Origin: Asparagopsis taxiformis
Taxonomy: Eukaryota; Rhodophyta; Florideophyceae; Bonnemaisoniales; Bonnemaisoniaceae
NCBI GenBank assembly: GCA_030407315.1
Contig: JALQPE010002458.1
Coordinates: 59,236 to 123,235 of the forward strand
Direction: 5' to 3'
DNA length: 64,000 bases
Part shown: in pieces, positions 1-12,000 of the stretch
How positions within the stretch are numbered: position 1 is the stretch's first letter
Layout of the letters: each line of letters starts with the position of its first letter
Made by a program: the position numbers and the translations under genes
Notes under the pieces: model-generated
What the model was told of the DNA's origin: nothing
The model's database searches: none
What the model saw: the letters and a program-made list of their open reading frames with translations, nothing else

Positions 1-6
1 GCTATG

Positions 7-169
7 CATGCTCCACGCTCCTATACCCCTGTACAATCATACACGCCGTATTGCAAAGTGCCGACGACCATACACTGCTCCACTTATTGATTCTCGAACG
101 CCACACACTTATGTGTACAACCATCCGTGTCATACATGCTCCCCACTCCTATACCCCTTTACAGTCATA
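7..169. repeat. 35 bp imperfect direct repeat
   Basis: Positions 7-41 and 135-169 are near-identical (CATGCTCC followed by CTCCTATACCCC), 128 bp apart. A third, shorter CTCC-containing piece lies between them. Nothing else is recognisable up to about 865 except an inverted repeat at 494-514 with arms GTCACAATT/AATTGTGAC. Confidence 0.6.
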
Positions 170-865
170 TGCTCCAGGCATGGACTGCTATAAGATCCTA
201 TTTGCACGTTGAGTGTGTGATGCAGTCCATGCATGGACGTATCACATGCTCCGTCGTGTGCTGATGTCCGCGTCGGCATGCACGCACTGTTGTGCGTGAA
301 TTACAATGAGCACCGCCAAGACATCCACGCCATGGCGTCTCGAGTACACACATGTACACAATCATTGTGCACATTGTGCACATTATGCTCAAAGTATGCA
401 AAAGAAACACTGCTACTTGTTGGCGGGAGGTACAACATGTCACAGAGGGGTGTGCTTGAAATTGAAGCACAACAGGCCGGTACAAAATTTTGAGTCACAA
501 TTTTGAATTGTGACATGTGATCAAATTTGTACCCGCGGCCGGCGGCTTTCTACTGGAAGCACGCCGGCCATTTAACTGCCAGATGCACATGTTCTGTAAG
601 CCGTGCATGCATGACCCATCAAGGCCATGAAATTATTCCCTCTCCCTCCCGCCTCGCACATCCTCCCTCTGCAATGTGTTCCCTTCCGCCCTCAACGTCT
701 TCCATGAGTGATAGTCACACATTTCTCAGGTTTTCGCGCGTCGTAAGTGCTCTCTGCGTATTCCGTGCATTCTTCCCCGCCTGTTCACCGCAAGTTTCCG
801 TCGCCAACTTGGGCGAAATCAATTCTACTCAAGCGGAAACAATTGTTCTGGCGAATTTTTTTATA

Positions 866-3281
866 ATGGCATCACCAGCAACGACCACAACTAACACCAC
901 CAAATTCTACCGCCCATTCGCATGGCTTTCCTCAGCCTTTGTCTGATCAACCAGAGTCACGAGAAAAGCGTTCATATCACTCACAGAAACCATTGCGAAA
1001 AGTGCAACCTCCACCCAAGCCTACTTCGAAGCGCTTTCGCCATACGTCCCATACTTCAGATGTCGTAACCAAAGAAGGTGGCGCTCGAATTCGCCTCTCG
1101 GAAGCGCATAATTCGCCAACGGTGCCCTCATCTTCGTCATTTCCTCCAGTGCACACAGCTAAAACACATCGCCAGCTTCCGTGAAATTTTTCCGAGCGCA
1201 GTTCTCAGGAGTCAACTTCTTCCGATGTTCGTGTTGTTGCTCAGGCCACCACCCGTCGCACCTCTGCAACAGCCACTCCTGCCCTTCCGCCTCGACCACC
1301 ACTATTATCTGCTCAAGTATTGTCGACAGACACACTTAATCTCAATGACAGTCCTCGCATTCGCTCACCCGATCCTCTCCCCACTCCTTGCCAGCCCTTG
1401 CGTCTTCGTAATGCTTCAAGTGCGAGCCCAACTATTCCTCCACCTTCTACTCATCCGCCAGACACTTCTACCCCACACCAGCTCTTTCTTCGCGCATTCC
1501 AACACGTACATCAATTACAACAGATGACTCTGTGGACGATTGGGGCTAGGATGAACTGTCTGATGACTCTGAAATCGCACCAACCAAGTTTCCAGCGAAG
1601 GGAACTGCCGCTAGCCGAAGCGGATCTATTAGTCGTCTTCACGATCGCATATCACCACCGCAGAAAGCAACCTCTTCAAACAGTGTTAGGGATCACGGTC
1701 CACGCGATACAATTACTCTCACTGCATTTGACGAAGAGTTGGACCAGCACGCCAAATTAGGTGCATCAGATCTTCCTCTTGTGAGTAATGTCATTGGTGT
1801 GTATGCAGATCCTGCTGCAGAAACAGACGATTGGGGGGATGATTTTATCTTGGAACAGCGCCATTCTCCTTCTGGTGATTCTAGTGTGTATACGAGTGAA
1901 GCACTTTCACCAACAGTCTTTGACAATGATGCACAGGCTAGCCTAGACGAGGATGATTCTGAACAAGTTTCCACTGAAAAACTCATTTCAGATACAAGCA
2001 GTAAGCGCAATTCCTTGGATAAACAGAAGGAAGCCGTCCGCAGCTCAATCCGCAAGAACGCTGAAACTTCTCCCCCGGTTACTACCTGCCGCTCTGCGAA
2101 AATTGCATCATCCCCCCGCCGCACTGAGCGAGTTGCGAAACGCCTGCAATTGAATGATAATGATGGTTCATCCAATGCCACGAATCGTGACGACGATAGC
2201 AGTCTTACTGATTCTGACGAAGACGTTGATCGAACCAGTGCTGGAATAAAAGGATTAGGCTGCCGATACAACATGGCTAAGAGGGGACACTATGTGAGGC
2301 TATATCATACAAACATAACGTTGGAAGCGATGCCAACCTTTCACAACATCATCAGGAAGAATTGAGCAGATCGCTGCTCAGATTGCCCGAGGAGGTTGGT
2401 CGAAAACGAGACACTGATAGGTCGTGGTATGAGGAAGGGCTCATGCCATTTATCGTTCTGCCAGTCATCTATGTCAAGCGGGCTGATAATTCACCCGAAC
2501 GCCCCATAGATTAGATGGATACTATGTGGATTAACATTGAACGTGTGGCTGCTTCGGTTGGGAGAGGGATGGTGTCCGCTGGGAAAAATTTTGGACGCAA
2601 ACAACTTTCTACTGCTGGATTAACGTTGGAAAATACGTCATTGTCTCATTTCGACTGATGGTTGAGTACGGCGATGGATCAGAGCAATGAAGAACAATTT
2701 CAAGCACTACTTTTTGCAATGGGTAACACTGAGATGCTTGAACGGCAGACATACTTCCCAGCAGATAAAGAGGCGTTACTGCAAATGGCTTATCAAGCAT
2801 TTCAGAGCCCTGATAAAGTGGTGAGGTTGATACCAATCAGTAATTATATGATGAGAGACGAAACTATTTGGAACACTGATGATGAGTGGCTGGGTGAGTT
2901 TGAATGGTGTAGGGAATCAATGCGCTCCAAAGAATCTAACGCTAAGAACCACTCCAAAGATATGCTGGTGCAGTCTGTCGCTGTTGACTGTTAGAGAGCT
3001 TGCTTGATGCTTGCAAAAGGTCGAGCAATTCAGGACTCTACAGCAAGGTTACTATCAGACGGAAGTTCCTCGTATAGTGGAGACGGAAATACGTCTACTG
3101 TCAACCGAAAATGGGCAAGTCAGTAGTACGCATGACAATTTGATCCACGCACCGTCAACATCACAGCTCGCAAGCGACTCATCGATACAGAAAGCGGCGC
3201 AGTTGTCTGCGCTGTCGTCGGTTGGAGACCAAAGTGAATCAATCGCAAACATCCAATTCCAACTTTCAGGATTGAGATAAG
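866..3281 (+). pseudogene. decayed gene for an acidic Ser-rich disordered protein
   Basis: Coding-like sequence runs through several frames. An ATG at 866 opens a short Thr-rich start. The text then moves to frame 3 (about 900-1480; basic and Pro/Ser-rich, with TGA at 1182), then to frame 2 (about 1480-2300; acidic, with clusters such as DDWG, DELSDDSE and DSDEDVD, and TAG at 1547), then to frame 1 (2515-2994; stops at 2512 and 2656). Composition is that of a disordered nuclear protein, with Lys/Arg patches between acidic ones. I recognise no domain. Several of the internal stops could derive from TGG. Introns could explain some frame changes, but in-frame stops at three places favour decay. 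Function is unknown. Confidence 0.45.
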
Positions 3282-3590
3282 CTAGTTGTAGAATTGCGGC
3301 AACTAATGGACTGGCTTAGAAAACTTGATGGATCAATTTACTATTGGCGTTTGGCAAAAGTTGAGGAACAAAGAATGAAGTGAGCCGATTGAACTTTTAC
3401 GTAGATTGTTTATCGTATGTACAATTGTAAACGCACAACAGTTCCGCTCTGAGATGACAAAGTTGCCTCCTCACGGCGGATGTCGCTCCCCACGCGCCGT
3501 GATTTACATAAATTTACTTTGCACACAGACGTCTGTTTTGGACGAGTCAACACGCCACGCCGACAAGCAAAGATGCATCTTTGGACTGAT

Positions 3591-3614
3591 GTTCGAGGAT
3601 CATGATCCTCGAAC
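3591..3614. repeat. 24 bp perfect palindrome
   Basis: A perfect self-complementary stretch starting GTTCGAGGATCA, next to the end of the Ser/Pro-rich gene. It could form a cruciform or be a terminator-like hairpin. Function unknown. Confidence 0.6.
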
Positions 3615-5113
3615 ACTCGTGGGCGACGGCTGGACGCGATTGAGAAACGTCTGCTTCAGTTTCCTCATCCGAAACAGAGGGCAATAGCAATGGAGATGGC
3701 GAAGCAGAAGCAATTCCGGTCGGGCCCAAAATGGAGTGGGCGACACTGAAGCCGAAACATTGTCAGTGGGCGCCGGTGAAATTATAGAGGCAGAAGGCGT
3801 CGCCGATGCTAGTGCCACTGTTATGCCTGCAGATACTGACGGTTGCTGCACGATTGGAGACAAAGTCGGAGACGCGGATACTGTCCGGAATTGACTTGCC
3901 ACGAGAATTGCGCTTTGAGAAGGCTGTGCCAATGGTTTCGCCAGGTATAAAACTTGATGGTGTATCACTCTGCAACGTAATGGTTATACCAGTTGACGGT
4001 GACGGTGGCGGGGTGTTCGACGCTGTTGGTGACGATGATGTACTTGGAAGCGGAGAACTGGTTGGTGCCGCAGAATTTGAAGAACTAGCAGACGGCGTTT
4101 GCGTTGATGATTTACTCGCCTGTGGAGAACTAGTAAGTGTCGCAGAAGAAGAAGAGCTTGCAGATGGCATCGGCGTAGATGATGTAATTGCTCGTGGAGA
4201 GCTAGTGGGCGCCGCAGAGGACGAAGAACTGGCAGATGGCGTCGGCGTTGATGACGTACTCGCTCTTGGAGAACTAGTCGGTTCTGCAGAAGACGAAGAA
4301 CTGGCAGACATAGACGCAGATGGTGTTGTGCTCAGAACTGGAGATGGTGCATCACTCGGTGTGATTTGGCCAGATGACGAGGATGATGGCGTGACAGAAG
4401 TCGAGACGCTCGGATGAGGAGTGGGCGAAACGGGTCGAAGGGGCGTTGGTGTCACAGTCGGTTCAATCGACGCTGCTGACGAGCTCGGAGTCGGTGTCGA
4501 TGTTGGCGTCGGTGCAGTAATTGACTTTGTCGGTGATGCAGAAGCTTGTACAGGCACTGGCATCGGCGTCTTTGTGGGCCCTCGGGGCGATTCGCTTGGC
4601 GATAGCGTCGGCATTGCTGAGGCGCTAGGTGATGCGAGCTCGCTGGTCAAGCTACTCGGACTACCTGTCAATGATGGCGACGGAGAGATACTCGGCTGGA
4701 GAAATGAAATGGTACTAATATGGTCAGTTTGGTGTCTTGCAGGCCGATTGATGTTGGAAAGTTGAACGCGGTGCGGGAATCGAACGTACTGTTACTGACG
4801 CCGAGTCAGAAGGCCTCGGGATATCGTTGAAAAAGTTTTGCACATCCACATCGACTCTGTAATTGCATGTGGATTCGGCTCTGACGGCAATCATATAGCG
4901 AATGTTACCGTCCAAATTGAGGTTGAGAATGACAGGCCTGGTTTCGATAAAGGTGCGAACTACTTGGAGAGATGTACTTTGGGATTCATCCAAGAAGATA
5001 AATGTTTCATCTCTACCGAACGACGTTTGCCCGCAAGAACGAGCAGAATCTGCCACAGAAACCCTGTATTTCTTGCAAGAAAGTTGGGACGACAGTGATT
5101 GGAAGACCGTCAT
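3600..5113 (-). pseudogene. Ser/Thr/Pro-rich repeat protein, frame-broken
   Basis: An ATG at 5113 starts a 129-codon globular-looking segment with several Cys, ending at 4724. After a net one-base frame change near 4700-4760 comes a long Ser/Thr/Pro-rich part (to 3763). It contains four to five imperfect repeats of the type SSTPTPSASSSSSA-TSSPRA (about 4080-4340). A second frame change near 3900 is suggested because Ser/Pro-rich text continues in another frame to about 3720. The composition is like extracellular mucin or cell-wall proteins of algae, but I see no clear signal peptide or anchor. Unrecognised introns are an alternative to frameshifts. A TATA-like element lies about 70 bp upstream. 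Confidence 0.45.
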
Positions 5114-5180
5114 CTTATCAAAGTCATCGCGAATGGAGCTCTGAAACTGGGCGAGACGAATACCTATGAGATTGGAAGAT

Positions 5181-5187
5181 TATATAA
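5181..5187 (-). promoter_or_regulatory. possible TATA box
   Basis: TTATATAA-type sequence on the minus strand, about 70 bp upstream of the ATG at 5113 of the Ser/Thr/Pro-rich gene. The placement suits a core promoter; the evidence is sequence only. Confidence 0.3.
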
Positions 5188-5189
5188 GC

Positions 5190-5625
5190 CTCATTTCACC
5201 GCTATCGGTGCATGGGGTTGCTCAGAATTAGTGTGAAAGTCTACATGGCATGGCTGTACAGTCAATAGAAACACGGAGCATAATTAAATTTTTGTAAAAC
5301 ATTATGTTAACTATGAGCTCGGAAATGATCATATTTTCTTGGTAACTACCAATAGGGTTGCTGCAGCGCTGGACGGTAGAATCACAAGCAGTGGAAACAG
5401 GCTGTCTGTACAAAATAGCAGAAAGGAAGAAACAGGCTGTCAAACAGCGGATCTGAGCAGGGCCGAACCATACATGGATTTTCAGTGGAATTCCAGTCAA
5501 TCATTATTTCACCGTCGTTGTCATTGGCTACAATTCAATCAACATTTTTCTGGGTCAATCAACATCTCAAAATTTGCCGGTTCTGGTTTCGAAAGTACGT
5601 TCTGTTCATATCGAAACCAGTGTTA
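5190..5625. other. intergenic, no gene seen
   Basis: No convincing coding sequence. A short inverted repeat (GGTTTCGA/TCGAAACC, about 5584-5622) sits next to the point where element-derived sequence starts. Confidence 0.5.
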
Positions 5626-6930
5626 ACCTCCATCAGCTCCATGTAAATTTCGATGTAAATATTTTCTCCACTATGCAATCTCAAACATGTACGAGCCTAT
5701 GACTTTCCGCTTTGTCACCCTTGAATATTGGTACTCATGTATTCATAAAATAGGGCCACCCACATCCCTATCCCGTTCTGCAAGCTTTACAAACCACTAG
5801 ACGCATACTCCACAACTATACAACAAACACTACTCGCTATTTCAGACGACGCGGTACACAGGTAGCGTAGTCTCAACCTTCCGTGCAGCCTTCCCTGATG
5901 CGTACAAGTGCGAAACACGTCTAGACTACTACTACTACGATATAGTATATCAGAAGTGACTGCGGGAATTTTTGGCACAGGAGATGCTGGGCCACCAAAT
6001 TGATTTTTCGGAAATTTTAGAATTTCTGGGCTGGCCAGCACTGCAATCGAGCTGGACATCCACCGGACGTCCATTTCAGGTTGGTCGTGAGACAGTGAGG
6101 CGGGACCATGATGGAACAAGGACCAAGACCTGTCCCTGGCGTATTGAGCCTGAAATCGACCCTTCGTGAGACGCCATTTAGCCTCACAGTTGGTGCTTGT
6201 AGAAGCCAGTGATAGCCCCGATCGGGGCGGTGGCCGGTTCCGGCTTACAGTTGGTGCTTACAGACGCCAGTGATAGCCCCGATCGGGGCCGGCGGTCGGT
6301 TCCTGGGGCCGTTGTGGCCAAATTAGACAACCTGATTTGAATTAAAATTTGGGCTATTCTCAAAAACATGCACATGTGAACATGTTTTTGAGATGGGGGT
6401 GTGTCGTACGGCACAATCGACCGCCCAAATCGATGTTTTTTGCAATTTTTTTGTGCCCGAAATTTTAGAATTTCTGGGCTAGCCAGCACTGCAATCGAGC
6501 TGGACATCCACCGGACGTCCATTTCAGGTTGGTCGTGAGACAGTGAGGCGGGACCATGATGGAACAAGGACCAAGACCTGTCCCTGACGTGTTGAGCCTG
6601 AAATCGACCCGTCGTGAGACGAGATTTTGGCTTACAGTTGGTGCTTACAGACGCCAGTGATAGCCCCGATCGGGGCCGGCGGTCGGTTCCTGGGGCCGTT
6701 GTGGCCAAATTAGACACCCTGATTTGAATTAAAATTTGGGCTATTCTCAAAAACATGCACATGTGAACATGTTTTTGAGATGGGGGTGTGCCGTACGGCA
6801 CAATCGACCGCCCAAATCGATGTTTTTTGCAATATTTTTTTGTGCCCTGAATTGTAGAATTTCTGGGCTGGACAGCAATGCAACTGAGCTGGACATCCAC
6901 CGGGCGTCCATTTCAGGTTGATCGTGTATC
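5626..6930 (-). repeat. truncated element end module plus R repeats
   Basis: 5626-6020 is the reverse complement of the start of the element end module at 34490-34880, cut off at 5626 without its terminal repeat. From about 6000 to 6930 follow two full R units with hairpin cores at 6359-6392 and 6746-6779, and truncated R pieces. Each R contains the palindrome GTGCCGTACGGCAC and a 34 nt hairpin with arms CTCAAAAACATG/CATGTTTTTGAG around CACATGTG. It also has GGACGTCC at one edge and a GATCGGGGC-containing tail. These form the 3' flank of the minus-strand ParB-dioxygenase copy. Confidence 0.8.
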
Positions 6931-7194
6931 GTGCACGTCCACCCATTACCGGAAGCAAGTAGGCGATGAAGCACGTACAAACCCAATTGTTCTGCTATTT
7001 CTAGCATAGACCATCGAGTCTAGAGATGAGAGGGAATCGTCCTGGAAATCATGCTCCAACCCACGAGGGAATGGACAATCTAGTTTGAAAGCATGCAACG
7101 GAAGTACATTATAGTAGGTTCATAGATTGAAAGTGATAAAGGAGATGATTATATTCTCGATAATTGTTTACCAAAGTAGTAGTTGTTAAGCTAT

Positions 7195-10100
7195 CTAGCC
7201 GTCGGAAAATTCTTCTTCGTCTTCGTCCTCACTATATTCAGGATCTCCCGGCAGAATAGGCGTTATCGGCAACTGTGGAGTTGATCTGCTCAAGATGAAT
7301 TTTTGACCTGGTGTGAGGGTTCTCTTCTTGGGAGCTTCTGTCGTCTTCATCCGCATGATTCCGAGTTGCCCTGTCTTCGGCCTACGATCTTTCTTGGCCG
7401 GGATGGGAACAACTGTCTTGTGGCGAACATTGACAGGTGCCGGTTGACTTTGCCTGGCAGACCGGCGCGGAGCATTGGCGATTACTTCTTCTTCGAATCC
7501 CAACCGCCTGATGAAACCAAACGAAACATTGTCGGGAATCGGATACGACGCATTCCTGAAATACGTGTGATACCTCGTTGTCGTGTGTGACACAACTCTG
7601 TCGACATGCCCTGCCCCGGCATGTTGTACATGGCCGTGACCGATGAAGACTGAACGTGGCGGAACGATTACCTTCTTCAGCTTCATCGTCTTGGCGTACA
7701 TATCTAATTCCAGCGCTTTGGAAAAGACGTACTTGTGGGACCCTGGACACACCCAGATAGGGAATGGGTCATCTCCGTTGGCAATAACAAAGTAACCCGG
7801 AAGTTGATCTTTGCGGTCGCGAGGAGGAACAGGGAAATCATTGTGTGGGACCTGCCGAGGACACCCCTTTCCCGTTATCAAAAACCGTCCCCCAGATGCC
7901 GGCATGACAAGTTTTTCTCCCGGTAAACCGCACTCCTCCAGCCCTATCAGCCGGACAAGGATTCCCAACCACACATCCAGCAGGGCTCGCCGCGTCACAA
8001 ACTTGAACCGGTCGATATGCGTCTCATCGTTCTCGGCATAGTCAACCAGGCAGTGGCGCGTAGACGTGAATCGAGCCCTCCCCTCATTCCGGTTCTTCTC
8101 ATCTGTTTCATCGTCCCCCGTATTGACAATGGGACTCCACAGCTGCCGGTTCCCAGGGTCCTTGTGCACCTCCTCCCCCTCCCATGTTCCCAAGAAGTAC
8201 CGAAACAATTCCTGGTTAGGAATTTCTTCCATGAGACCAAGTCAAATGGGAACTTGTCCGACGCATCGAGGTAGCTTACATCCGCGAAATTGTGCATCAC
8301 CGTATACCCTCGCTCGTTGATTTCCGTTCGGCAATTGTGGAAGTACGCCATACCAGTGCCGGCCTCATACGAATCCTTCCAGCTTGTAGACATTCGCGCA
8401 ACCTGAGCGAAGTCCAGCCTCGAGGGTAGAAACGTCGATGTAGGGCTCACATATCGCCTTGGCAGCCATCTTCCACGCTGCGAAAAACATCGGATAGATG
8501 GTGTCGATCTCCAAAACAAGATGACGAGCCCGATGTTGTTCCGGAATATGCAGCCCCTCAAACACAGGGTCCATCGCCACTTGCTTCAAATACCTCACCT
8601 GTCTGCCCTCCTCATCGATTTCCACACTCTCCAATAACAACCTGAGCTCAATCGGGGGCAGACAGCCAACCCTCACCGATGCGATGACGTCCGCGGGACG
8701 CTGCGCCAGATGATGCCCTTCAGCTCGGTCTTTGACTTCGAAATCGTCGGGAAGAGATGGCATCCGGTCGTCGAACAGGAGGTCGTGTTCAGAAGGAGAG
8801 TCACGAACGATGTAACCGTCTTCATCGACTTCCACTCCTTCCGGAACAGTGAGTGTAATTGTCACTTCGCGGACCCCCTTGCTTTTGACATGGCCCTCAT
8901 CTGCACTGTTGTTTTCTTCCTCGTCCGAAACGTTATGGACAGATTCTTGGTTGGAGGGAGTCGCACCAGCACGTTGGTTATCTTGGGGGACAATCTCAAC
9001 GGCAGAATCGGGGGAACGGGCGGAGTCTTCGTCACCCTCATCACCGGAAACAGTGGCTTGTTGTTGATCGGTGGGTTTATCAACAACGGCCTGCTCTTCT
9101 TCCCCGGCGGATTGTTGTACCACAACCGGCTCTTCTTCCTCGAGGCGTGTGCTCCCCGTCGAGCGAAGTCGCTGTGAACGGCGGCGGATGCCATGCGAAG
9201 CAGGCTCATGTTCGACATTCCGCTGCTTCTTGTGAGTGAGTCTCACATTGGCAGCAGAAGGGCGGCGTTTGCGTCGAGCCTTAGTCTTCTTCTTCAATGT
9301 CGGATTGAAAAACTCTTTCAAGTTCGTTTCCAAATCCTGTAAACGCGTGCTTCTCCGTCGCATTCGAACCTCACTGCTCCGGTCGTCCCCTCTATACATT
9401 GCAATGGCATTGGTGAGATGCCATTGCAACTCCTTCGGCTGCTTAACCGACCCAATTGCCATCTCTGTGCTCAGAAATGACTTGCGCATAATACTCTTTG
9501 GGCGCCCAAACGCAGCGTACAGAGAATTTGCTATTGCAGTCACGCGACGGACGTATGTATAGAAGTCGTTCACGTCAAAGCGTCCATCCGGACGTCCACC
9601 ATGAGCAGGGTTCAGGTACTCCGAAAGACCACGCAAGACGAAGACAAAGTTTTCTTCCAGCAACTCGCGCACTATCTTGTGGTCCAGGTGCGTTATCCCA
9701 ATCTCGTTGCGGCGCTCGGAATTGTTCAGCTCACGCAACACTTCGTCGAGAACAGGATGCTTCAGCGTTGCTATAGCCAAACGCGTCCACCGCCGGGCCG
9801 TGTTCGTTGAATTCATCATCCCCATGAACTGCGCCTCGAACAATGTTCGGATGAAATCAGACTCACGCAAGTCGCCAGCGTTTTCCACGTTATTTGCAAC
9901 AGCAATCGTACGGATGAACTGCTGGATGGACAACAAGATTCGAACCAGGGAGCGCTCCGTCAGTTGCGTCCCAGTCGTATGGTTCGACTCTGCACTCTTG
10001 TGGATGATCTCATGAGGCTGAAGATCACTGTCGTCTTTGCGGCGAAGGTAGTACACATCCAGAGGCTGAGTAACCCAGCGCAAGCGGTTTGCGTCCTGTG

Positions 10101-11151
10101 GCAGCTTGGTTCTGTGCATACGGGTGAGGCGCGTGAAGTCATCCGCAATGCTATGCATAGCATTGAGACGATGCAGTCCGTCGATCACGGTCACGTTCGC
10201 ATTGGCATGGAATTTGCCATTCTGGAACAGACGCGTGTCGGCGGGCAGATGCGTGTTCTGCGACCTCAGCACCGTCACAGTGATACGCGAAGAGCTCACA
10301 TACCCCACAGCCAACATATTGTTGCGCAGGTCCTCCACGTGGTCTTCTTTCACATCCCGAAGGGTCACGGCCGGTTCCACTAGCTGCCTCACCAACACAG
10401 TCGCTCCTTCTCCGACGTAATCCGACGTCACAAACTTGGGCACCGTAATTTGCGTCCCCTGCTGCTCACGAATGCTTTCCGCCACCTCCGGTTCGTCGTC
10501 CACCTCGGTTACGTCCTGCGTAGTAGCTTCGGTGACGTTGGAGCGAGCAGGGTGCTTCGTGCCTCCACTGGAAGCTCTCGCAGAGCGAGCAGGGCGCTCC
10601 GTGCCTCCCGAAACCGGGACGGAGCGTGCTGGATGCTTCGTACCCCCCGAACCAGTGATTTCGCCTGCTGGACCGGTACTGGGCATCCGTCCCGAGCTGG
10701 CCTGGTTCGTCGCTGCGTTGAAGTTTGACGCTGCAGCAGGGGTACGAATGTCGCTAGGGCCATCCTCCGCAGCGGGGCGCATCATCCGAGTATCCCAAGG
10801 GTAAAACGCCGCGGCGTATGCTCCACCCATCGTCTCCGGCGGTCCCTCGGCGCCATCAAACATGTACGGGAACGGGAGGTCCTTGAACTTGTCCTTAGTC
10901 GCAATGTTGCGCACGACGATATAGTCGGCCTCGTCGGTTTCCGGCAGCTTGTGGTTGTGCAGCGTGCGCGGAAGGCCAACATCGCCACCAGCAGTGCTCA
11001 CCGAAGCCGTCCCAATATGCACAGCCGCACCGTCCACGTCCGCAAACAAATTGACATCGACGCCGCGCTTGAGTCCGCGCGACTCCGCTGACGCGCTCAC
11101 TTGATCGCCGCAAACCGTTGAAAACAAACTGCTGAAATGCGTATCCGCCAT
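7195..11151 (-). pseudogene. ParB-2OG dioxygenase, copy 1, two frameshifts
   Basis: Reverse-strand homologue of the intact genes at 28892 and 47997. The start is the ATG at 11151 (MADTHFSSLF), as in the other copies. Relative to them it has one extra base in the GGG run at 8443-8445 and one missing base near 8236-8238. The frame is lost and then regained, garbling about 70 residues just before the dioxygenase domain. The ParB-like part (motif VIDGLHRLNAM) and the dioxygenase motifs (PHNDF, GHGHVQHAGAGH) are both preserved. The Gly-Thr-Lys-Pro-Ala-Arg repeat near residue 190 is in its short form. Loss looks recent. A sequencing error is possible, but two separate single-base changes make decay the simpler reading. 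Confidence 0.85.
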
Positions 11152-11490
11152 GGTTGTTGAGTTGGAAAGGAAAAGAGATGGTTGACGTTGACGTATTGGA
11201 GTGATGTGGATGGTATGTTTCACGTTGAAGAATGGTCGTGAACGCCAATCGCTGGAAATAATAACACAATAGAAACGAAATTTTGTTAGGTACACACCTA
11301 TCGTGACCGCTGGAATGCAAGAGAGGCAATCGAGATGTGAGTGTCCGTTCGGAACGGGCCCGAGTCAGACTCTCGAAACCTGACGAGGTGGCGTGAAGCA
11401 GGCAGTGTCCTTGATGTGTAATGTGTTAAAATTACAGCTGTCAAGCTAGGCGGCTTTTGGGGCGGCTGTGAGCACCCCTTTATCCTGGGA
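11152..11490 (-). promoter_or_regulatory. 5' leader and promoter of ParB-dioxygenase copy 1
   Basis: About 340 bp conserved upstream of all three copies. It includes the same short intron-like segment described for copies 2 and 3, and runs up to the first R unit. No clear TATA box. Confidence 0.4.
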
Positions 11491-11494
11491 ACAC

Positions 11495-12000
11495 CTTGAT
11501 TTGAATTAAAATTTGGGCTATTCTCAAAAACATGCACATGTGAACATGTTTTTGAGATGGGGGTGTGCCGTACGGCACAATCGACCGCCGAAATCGATGT
11601 TTTCTGCAATATTTTTTTGTGCCCGAAATTGTAGAATTTCTGGGCTGGCCAGCAGTGCAATCGAGCTGGACATCCATCGGACGTCCATAACTTAGGCTTG
11701 AAGCCTGGAATCGACCCATCTTTCGGCGCCATTTAGCCTCACAGTTAGTGCTTACAGAAGCCAGTGATGACCCCGCTCGGGGCGGCGGCTCCGGTTCCTG
11801 GGGCCGTTGTGGCCAAATTGGACACCTTTATTTGAATAAAAATTTGGGCTATTCTCAAAAACATGCACATGTGAACATGTTTTTGAGATGGGGGTGTGCC
11901 GTACGGCACAATCGACCCGCCCAAATCGTTGATTTTTTACTATTTTTTTCTGCCCGAAATTGTAGAATTTCTGGGCTGGCCAGTAATGCAATAGCTATCT
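11495..12000 (-). repeat. two R repeat units
   Basis: Hairpin cores at 11523-11556 and 11854-11887, each followed by GTGCCGTACGGCAC. The two units are separated by the tail segment (TCAAGCC/TTAGTGCTTACAGAAGCC...). They lie between the ParB-dioxygenase copy and the glycine-repeat spacer, as at 46985-47665 in mirror image. Confidence 0.85.

Noticed and set aside
3806..4765. Asp/Gly/Val-rich plus ORFs
   Set aside because: They are antisense shadows of the Ser/Thr/Pro-rich repeats; the minus strand gives the coherent protein and has a TATA-like site.
8710..11000. Many 60-155 codon plus ORFs opposite ParB-dioxygenase copy 1
   Set aside because: Antisense shadows of a GC-rich gene; the same shadows appear opposite copies 2 and 3.
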